DNA of 64,000 nt from Canna indica (lineage: Eukaryota; Streptophyta; Magnoliopsida; Zingiberales; Cannaceae), in assembly GCA_034359265.1 (NCBI GenBank), contig CP136897.1:36009501-36073500 (forward strand). The letters run 5' to 3'. The notes under the pieces were generated by a model. That model was not told where the DNA came from and ran no database searches. It saw only the letters and a list, made by a program, of their open reading frames with translations. Shown piece after piece: positions 10,827 to 22,719 of this stretch (its first letter is position 1; each line of letters starts with the position of its first letter). The position numbers and the translations under genes were made by a program.

Positions 10827-10945
10827 GGGTGCGATCATACCAGCACTAATGCATTGGATCCCATCAGAACTCCGAAGTTAAGCGTGCTTGGGCGAGAGTA
10901 GTACTAGGATCGGTGACCCCCTGGGAAGTCCTCGTGTTGCACTTG
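10827..10945 (+). rRNA. 5S rRNA: 5S rRNA, full length
   Basis: Differs at C24T, C28T, C29T, G85C (C box), C117T. T-run TTGTTTTTTT. Confidence 0.88.
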
Positions 10946-11311
10946 TTTTTTTACTACCTATTTGATTGCACGCCGAGATCATTTTTTTTACCAATCTTTC
11001 TAACCAAACGTTAAGGACGGACGATGTCGTCGCCATAAATCTTGGCTGTCGATCGCCCGCGCGGGGCCCGCCGCAACCTCTACGGCCGGCTCGATCGACC
11101 AACCGACCCCAAAAATTAAAATTTGTAAATAAATAAGAAAAGTAACATTTCAATTATTATTTTTCGTTTAAAATGTGCGTAACTCGGTGCATTATTGTCC
11201 GATTTCAGCTTTTCACGTGGCGCTGAAAGGCGCGCGAAGAGACGAAGAAAATGACCCCGAGCTGTCCCTCGGACGCTCACCCTTATTAGCCGACGATCAG
11301 AAGTGCATGAC

Positions 11312-11430
11312 GGGTGCTATTATACCACCATTAACGCAACGGATCCCATCAGAACTCCGAAGTTAAGCGTGTTTGGGCGAGAGTAGTACTAGGATGCGTG
11401 ACCCCCTGGGAAGTTCTCGTGTTGCATCTT
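11312..11430 (+). rRNA. 5S rRNA: 5S rRNA, full length
   Basis: Differs at G7T, C10T, G17C, C20T, C28A, C61T, G86C, C104T, C116T. A diverged member of the 17C-61T lineage. Confidence 0.85.
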
Positions 11431-11787
11431 TGTTTTTTACTACCTATTTGATTGCACGACGAGATCATTTTTTTTACTAATCTTTCTAACCAAACGTTAA
11501 GGACGGACGACGACGTCGCCATAAAATTTGGCTGTCGATCGCCCGCCGCAACCTCTATGGCCGGCTCGATCGACCAACCGACCCGAAAAATTAAAATTTA
11601 TAAATAAATAAGAAAAATAACATTTCAATTATTATTTTTTGTTTAAAACGGGCGTAACTCCCTGTATTATTGTCCGATTTTAGCTTTTCACGTGGCGCTG
11701 AAAGGCGTGCAAAGAGATGAAGAAAATGACCCCCGAACTCTCCCTCGGACGCTCGCCCTTATTAGCCGACGATCAGAAGTGCATATC

Positions 11788-11906
11788 GGGTGTGATTATA
11801 CCAGCACTAACGCACCGGATCCCATCAGAACTCTGAAGTTAATCGTGCTTCGGCGAGAGTAGTACTAGGATGGGTGACCCCTTGGGAAGTCCTCACGTTG
11901 CACCTT
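11788..11906 (+). rRNA. 5S rRNA: 5S rRNA, full length
   Basis: Differs at C6T, C10T, C47T, G56T and G64C (both A box), C95T, G108A, T109C. Confidence 0.86.
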
Positions 11907-12272
11907 TTTTTTTATTACCTATTTGATTGCACGATGAGATCATTTTTTTTACTGATCTTTCTAACCAAACGTTAAGGACGGACGACGTCGTCGCCATAAA
12001 TCTTGGCTGTCGATCGCCCGCGCGGGGCCAGCCGCAACCTCTACGGCCGGCTCGATCGACCAACCAACCCGAAAAATTAAAATTTGTAAATAAATAAGAA
12101 AAATAACATTTCAATTATTATTTTTCGTTTAAAAAGGGCGTAACTCCGTTCATTATTGTCCGATTTCAGCTTTTTACGTGGCGTTGAAAGGCACGCGAAG
12201 AGACGAAGAAAATGACCCCGAGTTGTCCCTCGGACGCTCACCCTTATTAGCCGACGATCAGAAGTGCATGAC

Positions 12273-12391
12273 GGGTGCGATCATACTAGCACTAACGCAC
12301 CGGATCCCATCAGAACTCCGAAGTTAAGCAGGCTTGCGCGAGTGTGGTAGTAGGATGGGTGACCCCTTGGGAAGTCCGCGTGTTGCACTTG
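12273..12391 (+). rRNA. 5S rRNA: 5S rRNA, full length, heavily diverged
   Basis: Differs at C15T, G58A, T59G, G65C, A71T, A74G, C78G, C95T, T106G, C117T. Ten changes, four in the A box or intermediate element; transcription is doubtful. Confidence 0.82.
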
Positions 12392-12479
12392 TTTTTTTAC
12401 TACCTATTTGATTGCACGACGAGATTGTTTTTTTTACCAATCTTTCTAACCAAACATTAAGGACGCATGACGTTGTCGC

Positions 12480-12589
12480 CATACTAGCACTAACGCACCG
12501 GATCCCATCAGAACTCCGAAGTTAAGCGTGCTTGGGCGTGAGTAGTACTAGGATGGGTGACCCCCTGGGAAATCCTCGTGTTGCACCTT
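12480..12589 (+). pseudogene. 5S fragment, nt 10-119
   Basis: Fourth CATA junction. Differs at C15T, A69T, G102A. Confidence 0.84.
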
Positions 12590-12955
12590 TTTTTTTACTA
12601 CCTACTTGATTGCACGACGAGATCATTTTTTTTACCAATCTTTCTAACCAAACGTTAAGTACGGACGACATCGTCGCCATAAATCTTGGCTGTCAATGGC
12701 CCGCGCGGGGCCCGCCGCAACCTCTACGGCCGGCTTGATCGATCAACCGACCCGAAAAATTAAAATTTGTAAATAAATAAGAAAAATAACATTTTAATTA
12801 TTATTTTTCGTTTAAAACGGGCGTAACTCCGTGCATTATTGTCTGATTTCAGCTTTTTACGTGGCGTTGAAAGGCACGCGAAGAGACGGAGAAAATGACC
12901 CCGAGTTGTCCCTCGGACGCTCACCCTTATTAGCCGACGATCAGAAGTGCATGAC

Positions 12956-13074
12956 GGGTGCGATCATACTAGCACTAACGCACCGGATCCCATCAGAACT
13001 CCGAAGTTAAGCAGGCTTGCGCGAGAGTGGTAGTAGGATGGGTGACCCCTTGGGAAGTCCTCGTGTTGCACCTT
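12956..13074 (+). rRNA. 5S rRNA: 5S rRNA, full length
   Basis: Differs at C15T, G58A, T59G, G65C, A74G, C78G, C95T. Confidence 0.86.
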
Positions 13075-13440
13075 TTTTTTTACTACCTATTTGATTGCAC
13101 GACGAGATCATTTTTTTTACCAATCTTTCTAACCAAACGTTAAGGACGGACGACGTCGTCGCCATATATCTTGGCTGTCGATCGCCCGCGCGGGGCCCGC
13201 CGCAACCTCTACTGCCGGCTCGATCGACCAACCGACCCGAAAAATTAAAATTTGTAAATAAATAAGGAAAATAACATTCTAATTATTATTTTTCATTTAA
13301 AACGGGCGTAACTTTGTGCATTATTGTCCGATTTCAACTTTTCACGTGGCGGTAAAAGGCACGCGAAGAGACGAAGAAAATGACCCCGAGTTGTCCCTCG
13401 GACGCTCACCCTTATTAGCCGACGATCAGAAGTGCATGAC

Positions 13441-13559
13441 GGGTGCGATCATACTAGCACTAACGCACCGGATCCCATCAGAACTCCGAAGTTAAGCGTG
13501 CTTGCGCGAGAGTGGTACTAGGATGGGTGACCCCTTGGGAAGTCCTCGTGTTGCACTTG
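13441..13559 (+). rRNA. 5S rRNA: 5S rRNA, full length
   Basis: Core C15T, G65C, A74G, C95T form, plus C117T. T-run TTGTTTTTTT. Confidence 0.88.
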
Positions 13560-13925
13560 TTTTTTTACTACCTATTTGATTGCACGACGAGATTATTTTT
13601 TTTACCAATCTTTCTAACCAAACGTTAAGGACGGACGACGTCGTCGCCATAAATCTTGGCTGTCGATGGCACGCGCGGGGCCTGCCGCAACCTCTACGGC
13701 CGGCTCGATCGACTAACCGACCCGAAAAATTAAAATTTGTAAATAAATAAGAAAAATAACATTTCAATTATTATTTTTCGTTTAAAACGGGCGTAACTCC
13801 GTGCATTATTGTCCGATTTCAGCTTTTCACGTGGTGTTGAAAGGCACACGAAGAGACGAAGAAAATGACCCCGAGTTGTCCCTCGGACGCTCACCCTTAT
13901 TAGCCGACGATCAGAAGTGCATGAC

Positions 13926-14044
13926 GGGTGCGATCATACTAGCACTAACGCACCGGATCCCATCAGAACTCCGAAGTTAAGCATGCTTGCGCTAGAGTGG
14001 TAGTAGGATGGGTGACCCCTTGGGAAGTTCTCGTGTTGCACCTT
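13926..14044 (+). rRNA. 5S rRNA: 5S rRNA, full length
   Basis: Differs at C15T, G58A, G65C, G68T, A74G, C78G, C95T, C104T. Confidence 0.86.
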
Positions 14045-14410
14045 TTTTTTCACTACCTATTTGATTGCACGACGAGATCATTTTTTTTACCAATCTTTCT
14101 AACCAAATGTTAAGGACGGACGACGTCGTCGCCATAAAATTTGGCTGTCGATCGCTCACGCGGGGCCCGCCGCAACCTCTACGGCCAGCTCGATCGACCA
14201 ACCGACCCGAAAAATTAAAATTTGTAAATAAATAAGAAAAATAACATTTCAATTATTATTTTTTGTTGAAAACGGGCGTAACTCCGTGCATTATTGTCCG
14301 ATTTCAGCTTTTCACGTGGCGCTGAAAGGCACGCGAAGAGACGAAGAAAATGACCCCGAGTTGTCCCTCGGACGCTCACCCTTATTAGCCGACGATAAAA
14401 AGTGCATGAC

Positions 14411-14529
14411 GGGTGCGATCATACTAGCACTAACGCGCCGGATCCCATCAGAACTCCGAAGTTAAGCGTGCTTGCGCGAGAGTGGTACTAGGATGGGTGA
14501 CCCCTTAGGAAGTCCTCGCGTTGCACCTT
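14411..14529 (+). rRNA. 5S rRNA: 5S rRNA, full length
   Basis: Differs at C15T, A27G, G65C, A74G, C95T, G97A, T109C. Confidence 0.87.
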
Positions 14530-14864
14530 TTTTTTTACTACCTATTTGATTGCACGACGAGATCATTTTTTTTACCAATCTTTCTAACCAAACGTTAAGG
14601 ACGGACGACATCGTCGCCATAAAATTTCGCTGTCGATCGCCCGCGCGGGGCCCGCCGCAACCTCTACGGCCGGCTCGATCGACCAACAGATCCGAAAAAT
14701 TAAAATTTGTAAATAAATAATAAAAAAACATTTCAATTATTATTTTTCATTTAAAACGGGCGTAACTCCGTGCATTATTGTCCGATATCAGAGACGAAGA
14801 AAATGACCCCCGAACTCTCCCTCGGACGCTCACCCTTATTAGCCGACGATCAGAAGTGCATATC
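14530..14864 (+). other. Spacer with internal deletion
   Basis: Near 14790 the usual stretch from gcttttcacg to gcgaa is missing (about 36 bp): the sequence runs from TCCGATATCA straight into GAGACGAAG. The rest of the spacer is ordinary. Confidence 0.75.
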
Positions 14865-14983
14865 GGGTGTGATCATACCAGCACTAACGCACCGGATCCC
14901 ATCAGAACTCCGAAGTTAAGGGTGCTTGGGCGAGAGTAGTACTAGGATGGGTGACCCCTTGGGAAGAACTCGTGTTGCACCTT
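14865..14983 (+). rRNA. 5S rRNA: 5S rRNA, full length
   Basis: Differs at C6T, C57G, C95T, T103A, C104A. Confidence 0.88.
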
Positions 14984-15350
14984 TTTTTTTACTACCTATT
15001 TAATTGCACGACGAGATCATTTTTTTTACCAATCTTTCTAACCAAATGTTAAGGACGGACGACGTCGTCGCCATAAAATTTGGCTGTCGATCGCTCACGC
15101 GGGGCCCGCCGCAACCTCTACGGCCAGCTCGATCGACCAACCGACCCAAAAAATTAAAATTTGTAAATAAATAAGAAAAATAACATTTCAATTATTATTT
15201 TTTGTTGAAAACGGGCGTAACTCCGTGCATTATTGTCCGATTTCAGCTTTTCACGTGACGCTGAAAGGCGCGCGAAGAGACGAAGAAAATGACCCCCGAA
15301 CTCTCCCTCGGACGCTCACCCTTATTAGCCGACGATCAGAAATGCATATC

Positions 15351-15469
15351 GGGTGTGATCATACCAGCACTAACGCACCGGATCCCATCAGAACTCCGAA
15401 GTTAAGCATGCTTGGGTGAGAGTAGTACTAGGATGGGTGACCCCCTGGGAAGTCCTCGTGTTGCACTTG
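15351..15469 (+). rRNA. 5S rRNA: 5S rRNA, full length
   Basis: Differs at C6T, G58A, C67T, C117T; keeps the CCCCCTGGG form of the C box. One of the less diverged copies. Confidence 0.9.
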
Positions 15470-15834
15470 TTTTTTTACTACCTATTTGATTGCACGACGA
15501 GATCATTTTTTTTACCAATCTTTCTAACCAAACGCTAAGGACGGACGACTTCGTCGCCATAAACCTTGGCTGTCGATCTCCCGCGCGGGGCCCGCCGCAA
15601 CCTCTACGGCCGGCTCGATCGACCAACAGACCCGAAAAATTAAAATTTGTAAATAAATAATAAAAAAACATTTCAATTATTATTTTTCATTTAAAACGGG
15701 CGTAACTCCGTGCATTATTGTCCGATTTCAGCTTTTCACGTGGCGCTGAAAGGCACGCGAAGAGACGAAGAAAATGACCCCGAGTTGTCCCTCGGACGCT
15801 CACCCTTATTAGCTGACGATCAGAAGTGCATGAC

Positions 15835-15953
15835 GGGTGCGATCATACAAGCACTAACGCACCGGATCCCATCAGAACTCCGAAGTTAAGCGTGCTTGCG
15901 CGAGAGTGGTACTAGGATGGGTGACCCCTTGGGAAGTCCTCGTGTTGCACCTC
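15835..15953 (+). rRNA. 5S rRNA: 5S rRNA, full length
   Basis: Differs at C15A, G65C, A74G, C95T. Stop reads CTCTTTTTTT. Confidence 0.88.
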
Positions 15954-16319
15954 TTTTTTTACTACCTATTTGATTCCACGACGAGATCATTTTTTTTACC
16001 AATCTTTCTAACCAAACGTTAAGGAAGGACGACGTCGTCGCCATAAATCTTGGCTGTCGAGCACCCGCGCGGGTCCCGCCGCAACCTCTACGGCCGGCTC
16101 GATCGACCAACCGACCCGAAAAATTAAAATTTGTAAATAAATAAGAAAAATAACATTTCAATTATTATTTTTCGTTTAAAACGGGCGTAACTCCGTGCAT
16201 TATTGTCCGATTTCAGCTTTTCACGTGGCGCTGAAAGGCACGCGAAGAGACGAAGAAAATGACCCCGAGTTGTCCCTCGGACGCTCACCCTTATTAGCCG
16301 ACGATCAAAAGTGCATGAC

Positions 16320-16438
16320 GGGTGCGATCATACTAGCACTAACGCACCGGATCCCATCAGAACTCCGAAGTTAAGCGTGCTTGCGCGAGAGTGGTACTAG
16401 GATGGGTGACCCCTTCGGAAGTCCTCGCGTTGCACCTT
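16320..16438 (+). rRNA. 5S rRNA: 5S rRNA, full length
   Basis: Differs at C15T, G65C, A74G, C95T, G97C, T109C. Its spacer carries the TTTAATTAAAATTTTT variant. Confidence 0.88.
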
Positions 16439-16803
16439 TTTTTTTACTACCTATTTGATTGCACGACGAGATCATTTTTTTTACCAATCTTTCGAACCAA
16501 ACGTTAAGGACGGACGACGTCGTCGCCATAAAATTTGGCTATCGATCGCCCGCGCGGGGCCCGCCGCAACCTCTACGGCCGGCTCGATCGACTAACTGAC
16601 CCGAAAAATTAAAATTTGTAAATAAATAAGTAAAATAACATTTAATTAAAATTTTTCGTTTAAAACGGGCGTAAGTCCGTGCATTACTGTCCGATTTTAG
16701 CTTTTCACGTGGCGCTGAAAGGCGCGCGAAGAGACGAAGAAAATGACCCCCGAACTCTCCCTCGGACGCTCACCTTATTAGCCGATGATAAGAAGTGCAT
16801 ATC

Positions 16804-16921
16804 GAGTGCGATCATACCAGCAGTAACGCAACGGATCCCATCAGAACTCCGAAGTTAAGCGTGCATGGGCGAGAGTAGTACTAGGATGGGTGACCCCTGG
16901 GAAGTCCTCGTGCTGCACTTG
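16804..16921 (+). rRNA. 5S rRNA: 5S rRNA, 1-nt deletion
   Basis: Differs at G2A, C20G, C28A, T62A (A box), T111C, C117T, with one C lost from nt 91-95 of the C box. Confidence 0.83.
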
Positions 16922-17286
16922 TTTTTTTACTACCTATTTGATTGCACGACGAGATCATTTTTTTACCAATCTTTCTAACCAAACGTTAAGGACGGACGAC
17001 GTCGTCGTCATAAATCTTCGCTGTCGATTGCCCGCGCGGGGCCCGCCGCAACCTCTACGGCCGGCTCGATTGACCAACCGACCCGAAAAATTAAAATTTG
17101 TAAATAAATAAGAAAAATAACATTTCAATTATTATTTTTCGTTTAAAACGGGCGTAACTCCGTGCATTACTGTCCGATTTCAGCTTTTCACGTGGCGCTG
17201 AATGGCACGCTAAGAGACGAAGAAAATGACCCCGAGTTGTCCCTCGGACGCTCACCCTTATTAGCCGACGATCAGAAGTGCATGAC

Positions 17287-17405
17287 GGGTGCGATCATAC
17301 TAGCACTAACGCACCGGATCCCATCAGAACTCCGAAGTTAAGGGTGCTTGGGCGAGAGTAGTACTAGGATGGGTGACCCCTTGGGAAGTCCTTGCGTTGC
17401 ACCTT
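17287..17405 (+). rRNA. 5S rRNA: 5S rRNA, full length
   Basis: Differs at C15T, C57G, C95T, C107T, T109C. Its spacer lacks 8 bp at 17530 (GGGCCCGTCTACTG). Confidence 0.88.
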
Positions 17406-17763
17406 TTTTTTTACTACCTATTTGATTGCACGACGAGATCATTTTTTTTACCAATCTTTCTAACCAAACGTTAAGGACGGACGACGTCGTCGCCATAAAT
17501 CTTGGCTGTCGATCGCCCGCGCGGGGCCCGTCTACTGCCGGCTCGATCGATCAATCGACCCGAAAAATTAAAATTTGTAAATAAATAAGAAAAATAACAT
17601 TTCAATTATTATTTTTCGTTTAAAACGGGCGTAACTCCGTGCATTATTGTCCGATTTCAGCTTTTCACGTGGCGCTGAAAGGCGCGCGAAGGGACGAAGA
17701 AAATGACCCTGAGCTGTCCCTCGGACGCTCACCCTTATTAGCCGACGATCAGAAGTGCATGAT

Positions 17764-17881
17764 GGGTGCGATCATAGCAACACAAACGCACCGGATCCCT
17801 TCAAAAATCCGAAGTTAAGCGTGCTTGGGCGAGAGTAGTACTAGGATGGGTGACCCCTGGGAAGTCCTCGTGTTGCACCTT
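17764..17881 (+). rRNA. 5S rRNA: 5S rRNA, 1-nt deletion
   Basis: Differs at C14G, G17A, T21A, A37T, G41A, C44A; one C missing in nt 91-95. First of the 14G-41A-44A lineage. Confidence 0.83.
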
Positions 17882-18246
17882 TTTTTTTACTACCTATTTG
17901 ATTCCACGACGAGATCATTTTTTTTACCAATCTTTCTAACCAAACGTTAAGGACGGACAACTTCGTCGCCATAAACCTTGGCTGTCGATCTCCCGCACGG
18001 GGCCCGCCGCAACATCTACGGCCGGCTCGATCGACCAACAGACCCGAAAAATTAAAATTTGTAAATAAATAATAAAAAAACATTTCAATTATTATTTTTC
18101 ATTTAAAACGGGCGTAACTCCGTGCATTATTGTCCGATTTCAGCTTTTCACGTGGCGCTGAAAGGCACGCGAAGAGACGAAGAAAATGACCCCGAGTTGT
18201 CCCTCGGACGCTCACCCTTATTAGCCGACGATCAGAAGTGCATGAC

Positions 18247-18365
18247 GGGTGCGATCATACAAGCACTAACGCACCGGATCCCATCAGAACTCCGAAGTTA
18301 AGCGTGCTTGCGCGAGAGTGGTACTAGGATGGGTGACCCCTTGGGAAGTCCTTGTGTTGCACCTC
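18247..18365 (+). rRNA. 5S rRNA: 5S rRNA, full length
   Basis: Differs at C15A, G65C, A74G, C95T, C107T. Sister of 15835, sharing the CTCTTTTTTT stop. Confidence 0.88.
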
Positions 18366-18731
18366 TTTTTTTACTACCTATTTGATTGCACGACGAGATC
18401 ATTTTTTTTACCAATCTTTCTAACCAAACGTTAAGGAAGGACGACGTCGTCGCCATAAATCTTGGCTGTCGAGCACCCGCGCGGGTCCCGCCGCAACCTC
18501 TACGGCTGGCTCGATCGATCAACCGACCCGAAAAATTAAAATTTGTAAATAAATAATAAAAATAACATTTCAATTATTATTTTTCGTTTAAAACGGGCGT
18601 AACTCCGTGCATTATTGTCCGATTTCAGCTTTTCACGTGGCGCTTAAAGGCACGTGAAGAGACGAAGAAAATGACCCCGAGTTGTCCTTCGGATGATCAC
18701 CCTTATTAGCCGACGATCAGAAGTGCATGAC

Positions 18732-18848
18732 CGGTGCGATCATACTAGCACTAACGCACCGGATCCCATCTGAACTCCGAAGTTAAGCGTGCGTGGGCGA
18801 GAGTAGTACTAGGATGGTGACCCCTGGGAAGTCCTCGTGCTGCACTTG
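18732..18848 (+). rRNA. 5S rRNA: 5S rRNA, two 1-nt deletions
   Basis: Begins CGGTGC (G1C). Also C15T, A40T, T62G, T111C, C117T; one G lost at nt 85-87 and one C at 91-95, both in the C box. Probably inactive. Confidence 0.8.
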
Positions 18849-19212
18849 TTTTTTTACTACCTATTTGATTGCACGACGAGATCATTTTTTTACCAATCTT
18901 TCTAACCAAACGTTAAGGACGGACGACGTCGTCGTCATAAATCTTGGCTGTCGATCGCCCGCGCGGGGACCGCCGCAACCTCTACGGCCGGCTCGATCGA
19001 CCAACCGACCCGAAAAATTAAAATTTGTAAATAAATAAGAAAAATAACATTTCAATTATTATTTTTCGTTTAAAACGGGCGTAACTCCGTGCATTATTGT
19101 CCGATTTCAGTTTTCACGTGGCGCTGAAAGGCACGCGAAGAGACGAAGAAAATGACCCCGAGTTGTCCCTCGGACGCTCACCCTTATTAGCCGACGATCA
19201 AAAGTGCATGAC

Positions 19213-19331
19213 GGGTGCGATCATACTAGCACTAACGCACCGGATCCCATCAGAACTCCGAAGTTAAGCGTGCTTGCGCGAGAGTGGTACTAGGATGGGT
19301 GACCCCTTGGGAAGTCCTCGCGTTGCACCTT
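19213..19331 (+). rRNA. 5S rRNA: 5S rRNA, full length
   Basis: Differs at C15T, G65C, A74G, C95T, T109C. Upstream spacer has lost one C (TTTCAGTTTTCACG at about 19105). Confidence 0.89.
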
Positions 19332-19698
19332 TTTTTTTACTACCTATTTGATTGCACGACGAGATCATTTTTTTTACCAATCTTTCTAACCAAACGTTAA
19401 GGACGGACGACATCGTCGCCATAAAATTTGGCTGTCGATCGCCCGCGCGGGGCCCGCCGCAACCTCTACGGCCGGCTCGATCGACCAACCGACCCGAAAA
19501 ATTAAAATTTGTAAATAAATAAGAAAAATAACATTTCAATTATTATTTTTCGTTTAAAACGGGCGTAACTCCGTGCATTATTGTCCGATATCAGCTTTTC
19601 ACGTGGCGCTGAGAGGTGCGCAAAGAGACGAAGAAAATGACCCCCGAACTCTCCCTCGGACGCTCACCCTTATTAGCCGACGATCAGAAGTGCATATC

Positions 19699-19817
19699 GG
19701 GTGTGATCATACCAGGACTAACGCACCGGATCCCATCAGAACTCCAAAGTTAAGGGTGCTTGGGCGAGAGTAGTACTAGGATGGGTGACCCCTTGGGAAG
19801 TCCTTGCGTTGCACCTT
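19699..19817 (+). rRNA. 5S rRNA: 5S rRNA, full length
   Basis: Differs at C6T, C18G, G48A, C57G, C95T, C107T, T109C. Confidence 0.87.
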
Positions 19818-20182
19818 TTTTTTACTACCTATTTGATTGCACGACGAGATCATTTTTTTTACCAATCTTTCTAACCAAACGTTAAGGACGGACGACGTCG
19901 TCGCCATAAATCTTGGCTGTCGATCGCCCGCGCGGGGTCTGCCGCAACCTCTACTGCCGGCTCGATCGACCAACCGACCCGAAAAATTAAAATTTGTAAA
20001 TAAATAAGAAAAATAACATTTCAATTATTATTTTTCGTTTAAAACGGGCGTAACTCCGTTCATTATTGTCCGATTTCAGCTTTTCACGAGGCGCTGAAAG
20101 GCACGCGAAGAGACGAAGAAAATGACCCCGAGTTGTCCCTCGGACGCTCACCCTTATTAGCCGACGATCAAAAGTGCATGAC

Positions 20183-20300
20183 CGGTGCGATCATACTAGC
20201 ACTAACGCACCGGATCCCATCTGAACTCCGAAGTTAAGCGTGCGTGGGCAAGAGTAGTACTAGGATGGGTGACCCCTGGGAAGTCCTCGTGCTGCACTTG
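20183..20300 (+). rRNA. 5S rRNA: 5S rRNA, 1-nt deletion
   Basis: Differs at G1C, C15T, A40T, T62G, G68A, T111C, C117T; one C lost at nt 91-95. Confidence 0.82.
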
Positions 20301-20665
20301 TTTTTTTACTACCTATTTGCTTGCACGACGAGATCATTTTTTTACCAATATTTCTAACCAAACGTTAAGGACGGACGACGTCGTCGTCATAAATCTTCGC
20401 TGTCGATTGCCCGCGCGGGGCCCGCCGCAACCTCTACGGCCGGCTCGATTGACCAACCGACCCGAAAAATTAAAATTTGTAAATAAATAAGAAAAATAAC
20501 ATTTCAATTATTATTTTTCGTTTAAAACGGGCGTAACTCCGTGCATTATTGTCCGATTTCAGCTTTTCACGTGGTGCTGAAAGGCACGCGAAGAGACGAA
20601 GAAAATGACCCCGAGTTGTCCCTCGGACGCTCATCCTTATTAGCCGACGATCAGAAGTGCATGAC

Positions 20666-20784
20666 GGGTGCGATCATACTAGCACTAACGCACCGGATCC
20701 CATCAGAACTCCGAAGTTAAGGGTGCTTGGGCGAGAGTAGTACTAGGATGGGTGACCCCTTGGGAAGTCCTTGCGTTGCACCTT
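20666..20784 (+). rRNA. 5S rRNA: 5S rRNA, full length
   Basis: Differs at C15T, C57G, C95T, C107T, T109C, the same set as at 17287. Confidence 0.88.
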
Positions 20785-21150
20785 TTTTTTTACTACCTAT
20801 TTGATTGCACGACGAGATCATTTTTTTTACCAATCTTTCTAACCAAACGTTAAGGACGGACGACGTCGTCGCCATAAATCTTGGTTGTCGATCGCCCGCG
20901 CGGGGCCCGCCGCAACCTCTACTGCCGGCTCGATCGATCAATCGACCCGAAAAATTAAAATTTGTAAATAAATAAGAAAAATAACATTTCAATTATTATT
21001 TTTCGTTTAAAACGGGCGTAACTCCGTGCATTATTGTCCGATTTCAGCTTTTCACGTGGCGCTGAAAGGCGCGCGAAGGGACGAAGAAAATGACCCTGAG
21101 CTGTCCCTCGGACGCTCACCCTTATTAGCCGACGATCAAAAGTGCATGAT

Positions 21151-21269
21151 GGGTGCGATCATAGCAACACTAACGCACCGGATCCCTTCAAAAATCCGAA
21201 GTTAAGCGTGCTTGGGCGAGAGTAGTACTAGGATGGGTGACCCCCTGGGAAGTCCTCGTGTTGCACCTT
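21151..21269 (+). rRNA. 5S rRNA: 5S rRNA, full length
   Basis: Differs at C14G, G17A, A37T, G41A, C44A; promoter boxes and CCCCCTGGG unaltered. T at -1. Confidence 0.89.
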
Positions 21270-21634
21270 TTTTTTTACTACCTATTTGATTCCACGACGA
21301 GATCATTTTTTTTACCAATCTTTCGAACCAAACGTTAAGGACGGACGACGTCGTCGCCATAAAATTTGGCTATCGATCGCCCGCGCGGGGCCCGCCGCAA
21401 CCTCTACGGCCGGCTCGATCGACTAACCGACCCGAAAAATTAAAATTTGTAAATAAATAAGAAAAATAACATTTAATTAAAATTTTTCGTTTAAAACGGG
21501 CGTAAGTCCGTGCATTACTGTCCGATTTTAGCTTTTCACGTGGCGCTGAAAGGCGCGCGAAGAGATGAAGAAAATGACCCCCGAACTCTCCCTCGGACGC
21601 TCACCTTATTAGCCGACGATCAGAAGTGCATATC

Positions 21635-21753
21635 GAGTGCGATCATACCAGCACTAACGCACCGGATCCCATCAGAACTCCGAAGTTAAGCGTGCATGGG
21701 CGAGAATAGTACTAGGATGTGTGACCCTTTCGGAAGTCCTCGTGTTGCACCTT
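21635..21753 (+). rRNA. 5S rRNA: 5S rRNA, full length
   Basis: Differs at G2A, T62A, G72A, G86T, C94T, C95T, G97C. A box, intermediate element and C box are all hit. Confidence 0.85.
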
Positions 21754-22119
21754 TTTTTTTACTACCTATTTGATTGCACGACGAGATCATTTTTTTTACC
21801 AATCTTTCTAACCAAACGTTAAGAACGGACGACGTCGTCACAATAAATCTTGGCAGTCGATCGCCCGCGCGGGGCCCGCCGCAACCTCTACTGCCGGCTC
21901 GATCGACCAACCGACCCGAAAAATTAAAATTTGTAAATAAATAAGAAAAATAACATTTCAATTATTATTTTTCGTTTAAAACGGGCGTAACTCCGTTCAT
22001 TATTGTCCGATTTCAGCTTTTCACGAGGCGCTGAAAGGCACGCGAAGAGACGAAGAAAATGACCCCGAGTTGTCCCTCGGACGCTCACCCTTATTAGCCG
22101 ACGATCAAAAGTGCATGAC

Positions 22120-22237
22120 CGGTGCGATCATACTAGCACTAACGCACCGGATCCCATTTGAACTCCGAAGTTAAGCATGCGTGGGCGAGAGTAGTACTAG
22201 GATGGGTGACCCCTGGGAAGTCCTCGTGCTGCACTTG
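22120..22237 (+). rRNA. 5S rRNA: 5S rRNA, 1-nt deletion
   Basis: Differs at G1C, C15T, C39T, A40T, G58A, T62G, T111C, C117T; one C lost at nt 91-95. Confidence 0.82.
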
Positions 22238-22602
22238 TTTTTTTACTACCTATTTGATTGCACGACGAGATCATTTTTTTACCAATCTTTCTAACCAAAC
22301 GTTAAGGACGGACGACGTCGTCGTCATAAATCTTGGCTGTCGATCGCCCGCGCGGGTCCCGCCGCAACCTCTACGGCTGGCTCGATCGATCAACCGACCC
22401 GAAAAATTAAAATTTGTAAATAAATAATAAAAATAACATTTCAATTATTATTTTTCGTTTAAAACGGGCGTAACTCCGTGCATTATTGTCCGATTTCAGC
22501 TTTTCACGTGGCGCTTAAAGGCACGTGAAGAGACGAAGAAAATGACCCCGAGTTGTCCTTCGGATGATCACCCTTATTAGCCGACGATCAGAAGTGCATG
22601 AC

Positions 22603-22719
22603 CGGTGCGATCATACTAGCACTAACGCACCGGATCCCATCTGAACTCCGAAGTTAAGCGTGCGTGGGCGAGAGTAGTACTAGGATGGTGACCCCTGGGA
22701 AGTCCTCGTGCTGCACTTG
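22603..22719 (+). rRNA. 5S rRNA: 5S rRNA, two 1-nt deletions
   Basis: Copy of the gene at 18732 with the same two deletions and substitutions. Confidence 0.8.

Larger units (their letters stand above)
18732..22602 (+). repeat. Eight-unit higher-order repeat, first copy
   Basis: Copies starting 18732, 19213, 19699, 20183, 20666, 21151, 21635 and 22120 recur in the same order at 22603-27443. Offset is 3871-3872 for the first three and exactly 4841 for the last five. Paired copies share their odd variants, including a 2-nt loss in the gene at 18732/22603. Confidence 0.85.
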
